A stretch of DNA of 64,000 bases from Sphingomonas glacialis (GTDB lineage Bacteria; Pseudomonadota; Alphaproteobacteria; Sphingomonadales; Sphingomonadaceae), in the NCBI RefSeq assembly GCF_006439055.1, contig NZ_RCZC01000001.1, forward strand, positions 1-64,000, in the 5' to 3' direction. A program made the translations under genes and the position numbers. Every line of letters starts with the position of its first letter. The first letter of the stretch is position 1. Below the pieces are notes generated by a model. The model had not been told where the DNA came from, did not search any database, and was given only the letters and a program-made list of their open reading frames with translations. Shown here one piece after another: positions 1 to 7,989 of the stretch.

Positions 1-20
1 CCCTCCCGCTTGCGGGAGGG
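1..20. repeat. GC palindrome inside the ileS reading frame
   Basis: CCCTCCCGC, TT, GCGGGAGGG is a perfect 9-bp stem with a 2-base loop. It resembles the CCTCTCCCGC/GCGGGAGAGG dyads found between genes at 20287-20445, but here it is read in frame by ileS. The other end of the element lies outside the window. Confidence 0.7.
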
Positions 21-1505
21 GGACTCTGGCAGCGCCTGATCCATCGGAATAAACCACTGCGGCGTCGCGCGAAAAATGACCTTCGCCTTCGACCGCCACG
101 AATGCGGATAGGAATGCGCGAAATCATCGCTCGCCGCGAGCAACGCACCCACTGCGCGCAGGTCCGAACAGATCGGCCCCTCGGCGGAGACGAACTTCTT
201 GTTGATCACCGAGCCCTGCCCGCCGAGCCACGCCCAATCGTCGCGATACATCCCCGCGCCATCGACCGCGAAGACCGGCTCGATCCCGTATTGCTTGCAC
301 AGCAGGAAATCGTCCTCGCCGTGGTCGGGCGCCATATGGACGAGCCCGGTGCCCGCCTCAGTTGTGACGAACTCACCCGGCAGGAACGGCCGCGGCTTGG
401 CAAAGAACCCGCCGAGCGCATGCATCGGATGGCGCGCGGTGGCGCCTTCGAGTTGCGAGCCCTTGAACACCGTGTCGCCGAACAAGTTGAGAATGTCGGG
501 CGTCTCGCCACCAATGTCAGACCAATCGATCCGAGCTGCCATTCGCTTCAGTCGCGTGATGAACTCTTGCAAGAGCGGCTCAGCGACGAGCACCTTGCGG
601 CCGATCGGGATGCCGTGTTCGGCCATCCGGTTATCGGCAATCGTGCTTTCTTCAGCGCCCATGCCCGGCTCGGTGAACAAAGTGACCAAGACATACTCGA
701 TCTCCGGCCCATAGCTCAGCGCCTGGTTCACCGGGATCGTCCACGGCGTCGTCGTCCAGATCACCGCATGCGCACCGACCAGCTCGGGCGCGTTCGGTGC
801 GTCCATGATCTCGAACGCCACGTCGATCTGCGTCGACACGACGTCCTCATATTCGACCTCGGCCTCGGCGAGCGCGGTCTTTTCGACCGGCGACCACATC
901 ACCGGCTTGGCGCCGCGATAGAGCTGGCCGCTCTCCGCGAACTTCATCAGCTCGGTGACGATCGTCGCCTCGGCGGCGAAGTCCATCGTCAGATAGGGAT
1001 GGTCCCAGTCGCCATTGATGCCGAGCCGCTTGAGCTGCTCGCGCTGCACGTCGACCCAATGCTGCGCATACGCGCGGCACTCGGCGCGGAATTCGCGCGG
1101 CGGGACCTCGTCCTTGTTGCGCTTCTTGGCGCGATACTGCTCTTCGACCTTCCACTCGATCGGCAGGCCGTGGCAGTCCCAGCCGGGCACATAGGGCGCG
1201 TCCTTGCCGAGCAGCCCCTGCGTGCGGCACACCGTGTCCTTGAGGATATGGTTGAGCGCATGGCCGATATGCATGTCGCCGTTCGCGTACGGCGGGCCAT
1301 CATGCAGGATGAACTTCTCGCGGCCGCGGCGGGCTTCGCGGGTCTTCTCGTAGAGGTTCATCGCCTGCCAGCGCGCGAGGATGCCGGGCTCCTTGGCGGG
1401 GAGACCGGCTTTCATCGGAAAGTCGGTCTTCGGCAGGAAGACGGTGTCGCGATAATCGCGTTGGGCTTCGCTCGCGGCGGCTGCGGTGTTTGGCGTGTCG
1501 GTCAT
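1..1505 (-). CDS. ileS: isoleucyl-tRNA synthetase, 5' part (runs off the window)
   Basis: Charges tRNA-Ile with isoleucine in the cytoplasm. About 501 N-terminal residues are present; the gene continues beyond base 1. Visible class I features are the HIGH-type motif in PPYANGDMHIGHALNH near residue 60, WDCHGLPIEWKVE, and the editing-domain stretch TTTPWTIPVNQALSYGP. The start ATG at 1505 gives the usual short N-terminal tail before the conserved FPMKAGLP segment. The frame is intact to the window edge. There, between FRATPQWFIPMDQAL and the end, it runs through a perfect GC palindrome (bases 1-20) translated as roughly ESPSRKREG. This lies where family members normally continue into the conserved RPDWCISRQR region, so it looks like an inserted repeat. 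No ribF lies immediately upstream; the next gene upstream is a GNAT acetyltransferase. Confidence 0.95.
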   Translation of the reverse strand, partial: MTDTPNTAAAASEAQRDYRDTVFLPKTDFPMKAGLPAKEPGILARWQAMNLYEKTREARRGREKFILHDGPPYANGDMHIGHALNHILKDTVCRTQGLLGKDAPYVPGWDCHGLPIEWKVEEQYRAKKRNKDEVPPREFRAECRAYAQHWVDVQREQLKRLGINGDWDHPYLTMDFAAEATIVTELMKFAESGQLYRGAKPVMWSPVEKTALAEAEVEYEDVVSTQIDVAFEIMDAPNAPELVGAHAVIWTTTPWTIPVNQALSYGPEIEYVLVTLFTEPGMGAEESTIADNRMAEHGIPIGRKVLVAEPLLQEFITRLKRMAARIDWSDIGGETPDILNLFGDTVFKGSQLEGATARHPMHALGGFFAKPRPFLPGEFVTTEAGTGLVHMAPDHGEDDFLLCKQYGIEPVFAVDGAGMYRDDWAWLGGQGSVINKKFVSAEGPICSDLRAVGALLAASDDFAHSYPHSWRSKAKVIFRATPQWFIPMDQALPESPSRKRE

Positions 1506-1643
1506 TTGAGTGCGGCCTTAGCCGAGCCGCCCTGCTGTATAAAGCCCTCCCCGCAGGGGAGCTTCCAATCACGATGATCCTGCGTTGCGCGATGGGGGCG
1601 TCTTCGTGGCTTCGCGTCTTTGTGTGAAACCAGCTTCTTTCTC

Positions 1644-1675
1644 ACGCGAAGACGCGAAGACGCGAAGACGCGAAG
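1644..1675. repeat. tandem 8-bp repeat, four exact copies
   Basis: Four consecutive copies of ACGCGAAG lie in the 298-bp gap between ileS and the GNAT gene. Degenerate forms (CTTCGCGTCTTTG, CCACGAAG) flank them, so the array is probably part of a larger imperfect dyad spanning about 1608-1695. No gene is visible in the gap. Confidence 0.8.
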
Positions 1676-1803
1676 CCACGAAGAAGAGAAGAAGCGTCGC
1701 CGCGAACGCATCACCTCCGCGTCCTCTGCGCCTCTGCCCGAACCGAAATCTTCTTTTTGCGCGCAGAGAGGGAAGCCGCTTCGCGGGTGCGCTCAACGAG
1801 CGC

Positions 1804-2382
1804 TCACCAATTCCACACCATCCCGGTCTCGCTGAACGGCTTGGGCTCCATCGGCGGGATCGTCGCGTCGTTGAGGTCGCAGTGCCAGTATCCGACGTCG
1901 ATCCAGCGCCCGTCCTTGTAGCCCGCCTCGCGGAAGAACCCGGCGCGCTTGAAGCCGACCGATTCGTGCAGCCGGATCGAATGATCGTTGGGCAGCGCGA
2001 TCACGCCGATCGCATGCGTAAACCCCTGCGCGCGCACCGTGTCGATCAGCGCATCGTACAGCTGCCGCCCGTTGCCGCGCCCCTGCGTGCCCGTCTCGAG
2101 ATAGACCGTCGTCTCGATCGTGAAGCGATACGCCGGCCGATCGCGGAACGCCGAGGCATAGGCATAGCCGAGCACCGCCCCGCCCTCGCCTTCGGTCGCG
2201 ACCAGCCACGGATACAGCCCGCCCGAAGACGCCATCCGCTGCGCGATCACCGTGGCATCGGGCGCCTCGGTCTCGAACGAGACCACGCCGCGCTCGACAT
2301 AGGGGCGGTAGATCGCCGCGATCGCCGCGGCATCGTCGGGCGTCGCGGGGCGGATCGCGACGCGGGTGGGTGCGGGATCCAT
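1804..2382 (-). CDS. GNAT-family N-acetyltransferase (phosphinothricin acetyltransferase-like)
   Basis: A 192-residue acetyl-CoA-dependent N-acetyltransferase, probably cytoplasmic. The start RPATPDDAAAIAAIYRPYV, the substrate segment VVSFETEAP, the acetyl-CoA loop around GTQGRGNGRQLYDAL and the C-terminal SIRLHESVGFKRAGFFREAGYK region are all typical of the Pat/Bar-type subfamily. The substrate cannot be told from sequence; family members acetylate amino-acid analogues such as phosphinothricin or methionine sulfoximine. The start at 2382 was preferred to a longer upstream frame because it falls two bases after the sppA stop codon and begins right at the domain. It is probably co-transcribed with sppA. 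Confidence 0.85.
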   Translation of the reverse strand: MDPAPTRVAIRPATPDDAAAIAAIYRPYVERGVVSFETEAPDATVIAQRMASSGGLYPWLVATEGEGGAVLGYAYASAFRDRPAYRFTIETTVYLETGTQGRGNGRQLYDALIDTVRAQGFTHAIGVIALPNDHSIRLHESVGFKRAGFFREAGYKDGRWIDVGYWHCDLNDATIPPMEPKPFSETGMVWNW

Positions 2383-2384
2383 GC

Positions 2385-4262
2385 TCACAGCCCGAACCGC
2401 GCGAGCACGAAGTCCATCAGCCGCGCGTCCCCGGCGCGCGGCGCATTGCCGCCGACGCCCTCGCATTCGAGGCAACGCGCCTGGATCGCAGCACCCGTGC
2501 CGATCCGCGTCACGTCGCCCAGCGCGCGCGCGAACACCGCACGCCGCTCGGCCGCCATCCGCGTGAAGGCGTCGCCCGCCGACGCGTCGTCATCCTTGTT
2601 CGAATCGGCGAACTGCTGGATCATCTTGGCGAACGCGCTCGGCTTCTTCTCGAGATATTCGGCGTGATAACCGTCGGCCTTCAGCCCCGCGCGCCGCGCC
2701 GCCTCGGCGATCGCATCCTGCAACCCGCCGAACTTGTCGACCAGGTGGAGCTGCAACGCAGTCCCGCCATCCCAGACACGCCCCTGCCCGATCTCGTTGA
2801 CCTGCTCGGGCGTCATTTTGCGCGCATTGGCGACCCGCGTGATGAACTGGCGATAGCCATTCTCGATCCCCGCCTGGAAGATCGCATCGGTCTCGGGGTT
2901 GGTGCCGCCATAGATATCCGGCTGTCCCGACAGCGGCGTGGTGCGCACACCATCGGTTGTCAGGCCGACCTTCTTGAGCGTGTTCTCGAAGGTCGGGATG
3001 ATCCCGAAGATGCCGATCGACCCGGTGATCGTCGTCGGCTGCGCGAACACCATGTCGCCCGCGGTCGACACCCAATAGCCGCCCGATGCCGCGACCGAGC
3101 CCATCGACACGACGATCGGCAGCTTCTGCGCCTTCGCCTCCTGGATCGCACGGCGCATGTCTTCCGATGCGAGCGCCGAGCCGCCGGGCGAATCGACACG
3201 CACGACAAGCGCCTTGAGGTCCTTCTTGGCGAGCGCGTCGAGCAGCAGCTTCGACACCGTGTCCGACCCGACATTGCCGCCCTGCGACTTGCCGTCGACG
3301 ATGTCGCCGGCGATCGTCAGCACGCCGACCTTGTCGCCGCCGGTCGGCAGCGGATTGGCGGCGACATAGGCGTCGTACTTGATCGTCTTGAACAGTCCGG
3401 CCGCCTTGCCGGCATCGGCGCCGGCGATCTCCGCCACGCGCTTGCCGAAATCGAGCCGCGTGCCGAGCTTGTCGACGAGGCCAGCATCGAGATTGGCCTT
3501 GGCGATGTCGCCCTGCGCCGCGGTGATCACCGCGCCCGGCGTCGCGAGGAACGGTGCGAACTTCGCCTTGGGACGCGCGGCCGCAACCGACTGTTGCCAG
3601 TTGGCGAACAGCACCTGGTCCAGCTTGACCACTTCTTCCTTCGCCTCGGGCGAGGCTTCGGTACGCGTGTACGGCTCGACGAACGACTTGTACTTGCCGA
3701 CGCGGTAGACGTGCGCATTGACGCCGAGCTTGTCGATCAGGCCCTTGTAATAGAGTTGCGATCCGCCCGGTCCCATGAACAGCGTGCCGCCCATCGGGCT
3801 TTCCCAGATCTCGCTCGCATTGGCAGCAAGGCGGTACCCGGAATCGGTATAGGCTGTCGCGAACGCCAGCACAGGCTTGCCACCATCGCGCACGCGCTTC
3901 AGCGCCGCGCCGACTTCGTTCAGCGCCGCCGGATAGCCGCCGCCGAACGAGTCGAGATCGAGCACGACGACCTTGACGCTGGCGTCCTTGGCCGCCTTGT
4001 CGAGGCTGCGGACCACATCGCGCAGGCGATATTCGTGGTTGCCTCCGTCGCCGCTCAGGCTGGCGAAAGCGCCGACGTCCTGCGTCTGCTCGACGATCGG
4101 GCCATCGAGCTTGAGCACGAGCGCCCCGTCGCCGACCGCGCGCTTGTTCGGTTTTGCCGCGAGCGCTGCGAACAGCAGGCCGAAGAACAGCAGCATCGCG
4201 ATGAGGACCAGCGCGTCCTTGATGCCGACGAGTATCTTCCACGCGCCCCGTACGAGTTTCAT
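2385..4262 (-). CDS. sppA: signal peptide peptidase SppA, 67K type
   Basis: A 625-residue inner-membrane serine protease that degrades cleaved signal peptides. One N-terminal membrane helix (residues 10-36) is followed by two tandem S49 domains, as in the long enterobacterial form. The catalytic dyad is visible: Lys192 in GKYKSFVEPYTR and Ser393 in VAASGGYW. The start ATG at 4262 was chosen because it places a short basic N-terminus directly before the membrane helix; an upstream in-frame ATG adds 17 unlikely residues. The last 50 residues include CLECEG and are poorly conserved. The GNAT gene follows two bases after the stop. groES is divergent upstream, so the 214-bp gap may carry promoters for both. 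Confidence 0.95.
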   Translation of the reverse strand: MKLVRGAWKILVGIKDALVLIAMLLFFGLLFAALAAKPNKRAVGDGALVLKLDGPIVEQTQDVGAFASLSGDGGNHEYRLRDVVRSLDKAAKDASVKVVVLDLDSFGGGYPAALNEVGAALKRVRDGGKPVLAFATAYTDSGYRLAANASEIWESPMGGTLFMGPGGSQLYYKGLIDKLGVNAHVYRVGKYKSFVEPYTRTEASPEAKEEVVKLDQVLFANWQQSVAAARPKAKFAPFLATPGAVITAAQGDIAKANLDAGLVDKLGTRLDFGKRVAEIAGADAGKAAGLFKTIKYDAYVAANPLPTGGDKVGVLTIAGDIVDGKSQGGNVGSDTVSKLLLDALAKKDLKALVVRVDSPGGSALASEDMRRAIQEAKAQKLPIVVSMGSVAASGGYWVSTAGDMVFAQPTTITGSIGIFGIIPTFENTLKKVGLTTDGVRTTPLSGQPDIYGGTNPETDAIFQAGIENGYRQFITRVANARKMTPEQVNEIGQGRVWDGGTALQLHLVDKFGGLQDAIAEAARRAGLKADGYHAEYLEKKPSAFAKMIQQFADSNKDDDASAGDAFTRMAAERRAVFARALGDVTRIGTGAAIQARCLECEGVGGNAPRAGDARLMDFVLARFGL

Positions 4263-4383
4263 CTGGCCGATCCCTGCTTGGCGGAAATAGGGCCCTTCGC
4301 TACGGCAAGCCACGGCGCGAGTAAATGCGTGTTAGTTCGCCAACACGCGCAATCCCTCGCACCAGAAAATGCGGTGGTGGCGG

Positions 4384-4412
4384 TTGACGATGCGCGGTGT
4401 CGCTATCATATC
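4384..4412 (+). promoter_or_regulatory. candidate groESL promoter
   Basis: TTGACG at 4384-4389 and CATATC at 4407-4412 are spaced by 17 bases. Transcription would start almost at the first base of the CIRCE element, the usual geometry for HrcA repression. The -10 match is only moderate. Confidence 0.4.
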
Positions 4413-4420
4413 CCGCCCTG

Positions 4421-4447
4421 CTGGCACTCACCAACGTCGAGTGCTAA
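4421..4447 (+). promoter_or_regulatory. CIRCE operator (HrcA binding site)
   Basis: CTGGCACTC, nine spacer bases, then GAGTGCTAA. This matches the CIRCE consensus TTAGCACTC-N9-GAGTGCTAA except at the first and third bases of the left arm (CTG in place of TTA at the start). It lies 29 bases before the groES start, so the operon should be repressed by HrcA and induced by heat. Confidence 0.93.
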
Positions 4448-4476
4448 CACCTGTTCATCATAAAGGGACTTCGCCC

Positions 4477-4764
4477 ATGACCTTTCGTCCGTTGCACGAT
4501 CGCGTGCTCGTCCGCCGCGTAGAGGCAGAAGAAAAGACCGCCGGTGGGATCATCATCCCCGAGACCGCCAAGGAAAAGCCGCAGGAAGGCGAAGTCGTCT
4601 CCGTCGGCACCGGCGCTCGCAACGAAGCCGGTGAAATCCACCCGCTCGAAGTCAAGGCCGGCGACAAGATCCTGTTCGGCAAATGGTCGGGCACCGAGGT
4701 CAAGATCGACGGCGAAGACCTGCTGATCATGAAGGAATCGGACATCCTCGGCATCGTTGGCTGA
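4477..4764 (+). CDS. groES: co-chaperonin GroES
   Basis: A 95-residue subunit of the heptameric lid of the GroEL folding chamber. [14 protein letters not shown], the mobile loop [18 protein letters not shown] and the end [16 protein letters not shown] are standard. The start at 4477 lies after an AAAGGGA ribosome site; longer upstream readings cross the CIRCE element and are wrong. groEL follows 87 bases later in the same operon. Confidence 0.98.
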   Translation: MTFRPLHDRVLVRRVEAEEKTAGGIIIPETAKEKPQEGEVVSVGTGARNEAGEIHPLEVKAGDKILFGKWSGTEVKIDGEDLLIMKESDILGIVG

Positions 4765-4812
4765 GCTGCCCCCCGTCTGCGCGCAGGCGCGGATGGTGTG
4801 ACTTTCGTGTGA

Positions 4813-6495
<1,683 letters not shown>

Positions 6496-6506
6496 GCCAA
6501 CGCGGC

Positions 6507-6532
6507 CTGAGCTAAGCCACGGCTTAGCTCAG
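6507..6532. repeat. 12-bp perfect hairpin after groEL
   Basis: CTGAGCTAAGCC, AC, GGCTTAGCTCAG begins 12 bases after the groEL stop. It has no T-run, so it is more likely an mRNA-end stabilising hairpin or part of the adjoining modular hairpin repeat than the main terminator. Confidence 0.75.
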
Positions 6533-6547
6533 GACTCGCGTGGCTCC

Positions 6548-6590
6548 GGCCGGCGGGTCGTCGAGTTCACTCGACGATCCCGTCCGACGG
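6548..6590 (+). repeat. modular hairpin repeat, copy 1
   Basis: GGCCGGCGG at the left and CCGTCCGACGG at the right frame a stem-loop (GTCGTCGAG, TTCA, CTCGACGAT). The same frame recurs at 22496-22529, 52512-52541 and 62279-62309 around different inner stems. A second short hairpin (GGCACCGGC/GCCGGTGCC) follows directly. Confidence 0.7.
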
Positions 6591-6648
6591 GCACCGGCTC
6601 TGCCGGTGCCGGAAGCCCGGACCACCCAGCCCCAGGCTGGACAAAACG

Positions 6649-6684
6649 AAGGGCCGGCGGAGCGATCCGCCGGCCCTTTGTTTG
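6649..6684 (+). terminator. rho-independent terminator of groESL
   Basis: A perfect 13-bp stem (AAGGGCCGGCGGA / TCCGCCGGCCCTT) closed by a GCGA tetraloop and followed by a short T-rich run (TTGTTTG). It lies 154 bases after groEL and 29 bases before the next gene. Confidence 0.85.
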
Positions 6685-6712
6685 TCTGCCGATACGCGGT
6701 ATATTTCACGCC

Positions 6713-7282
6713 ATGCCCGCGATCGCTCTCGACCCAGCCTACCGTCGCATCAGCGTCGAGGAATTCCTCGCAATGGATTTCGGCGGCGCGAAGGCCGAAC
6801 TCGAGGATGGCCTGATCTATATGATGGCCGGCGGCAGCGAGCAGCATGCGCGGATCGCGTTCAATATTTTGATGGCGCTTGGCCCACGTCTGCGCGGCTC
6901 AGGCTGTCGTCCCTACGGCTCTGATCTCGCCGCTCAGACTGAAGACCGAACGGTGCGCTTCCCTGACATCAGCGTCTATTGCAACAATCCCGCGGCCCCG
7001 GAGAACGCGCGCAAGAAATTGCTCGGCGATCCGCAGGTGATATTCGAGATCCTGTCGCCCTCGACCTTCGCTTACGACCAGAAGGTCAAGCTCGCAGAAT
7101 ATTGCGCGCTCGCCGGTACGCGCGAAGTCATCCTCGTCGATCCCGCCGAACAGCGCATCCACCTCGTACAACGCACCCCTACCGGCGGCTGGACCGCCGA
7201 CTGGCTCGCGGCGAGCGACGATCTGACCATACCCTCGCTAAACCTCACCATCCCCCGCGCGGAAATCTTCGCGCGCGACTGA
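6713..7282 (+). CDS. Uma2-family (DUF820) putative nuclease-fold protein
   Basis: 189 residues with the Uma2 layout: RRISVEEFLAMDF, then the PD-(D/E)XK-like core residues Asp85 in RFPDISVY, Glu112 in VIFEILSPST and Lys124 in YDQKVKLAEY. Family members are restriction-endonuclease-like folds abundant in cyanobacteria and scattered in proteobacteria; activity is generally unproven. It stands alone between the groESL terminator and a convergent gene whose stop is 4 bases away, so nothing in the context suggests a methylase partner. The start is the first ATG after the terminator. Confidence 0.85.
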   Translation: MPAIALDPAYRRISVEEFLAMDFGGAKAELEDGLIYMMAGGSEQHARIAFNILMALGPRLRGSGCRPYGSDLAAQTEDRTVRFPDISVYCNNPAAPENARKKLLGDPQVIFEILSPSTFAYDQKVKLAEYCALAGTREVILVDPAEQRIHLVQRTPTGGWTADWLAASDDLTIPSLNLTIPRAEIFARD

Positions 7283-7286
7283 CGGC

Positions 7287-7808
7287 TCAGTTCGACGTCG
7301 GCAGATCCGCCACCGCTGCGCGCGTCGGCGCTGCGGGCGCCTGGCATTTGCGGGCATAGCCCAGCCCTTTGAGATACGCCCGCCGCGTCTGCCCGGCATA
7401 GACCGCCGCCTCGGCGCGGCGCTGCTCCTTGTCGGCCCCCGTCAGCACGCGCACCAGCCCGAGCCCCGGGATCAACGTGCTGACCGCAGTCCGAGCCGCC
7501 ACCGCGGCAACTTCCGCGCCCTCGCCCTTGGGCTTGCCGGGCACATCGGCATCGGGGCCGAGCGCACCATCGAGCCGACGCACCTCTGCGGCGATCGTCG
7601 CGCAGCTTCGCGTGTTTTGCGAGGAATAGGGTGCCGATGCGGCGAGTTGCAGGATCGGCGGGATTTTGGTCTTCGAGATGCGCGTGTCGCGCAACGGCTG
7701 CGTGATGACATGACCGAGATCGTCGCGCTGCTGCGCGTCAGCGCCCGACCAGGCCAGCGGTGCCGCCGCCAGCGCGATCATGCCCCATATCAGTGTCGTG
7801 CGATGCAT
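7287..7808 (-). CDS. secreted protein of unknown function
   Basis: About 173 residues. An N-terminal signal peptide (MHRTTLIWGMIALAAAPLAWSGADA, cleavage after ADA) precedes a segment with one Cys (SCATIAAEVRRLDGALGPD), a small-residue hydrophobic stretch (AVSTLIPGLGLVRVLTG) and a second Cys near the C-terminus (YARKCQAP). The two Cys could pair in the periplasm. I recognise no named family. Two adjacent ATGs fit; the one at 7808 sits six bases from GGAGG and was preferred over 7811. It is divergent from the TonB receptor, sharing a 181-bp promoter gap. Confidence 0.75.
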   Translation of the reverse strand: MHRTTLIWGMIALAAAPLAWSGADAQQRDDLGHVITQPLRDTRISKTKIPPILQLAASAPYSSQNTRSCATIAAEVRRLDGALGPDADVPGKPKGEGAEVAAVAARTAVSTLIPGLGLVRVLTGADKEQRRAEAAVYAGQTRRAYLKGLGYARKCQAPAAPTRAAVADLPTSN

Positions 7809-7989
7809 CATCGTCCTCCGGGTGCGTGTGTCCGAAGGACGCGAATACCCTAAAGAAGTTCCGATGCCCCGCATCCATTCGAGAGACGTGGCGAAATCGT
7901 CACGCTCCCGTCATGGACAGCGCATAAGGACGCCCCAACGCGGCACGCTAGAACATTCCAGGCGGGCGCTGCGACCAAGGGGAATTCTG

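Noticed and set aside
102..1577. Long open frame on the plus strand opposite ileS
   Set aside because: Arg/His-rich shadow of a conserved gene; no start signal or family match.
6713..7282. Uma2 protein as part of a restriction-modification system
   Set aside because: No methylase or specificity gene is nearby.
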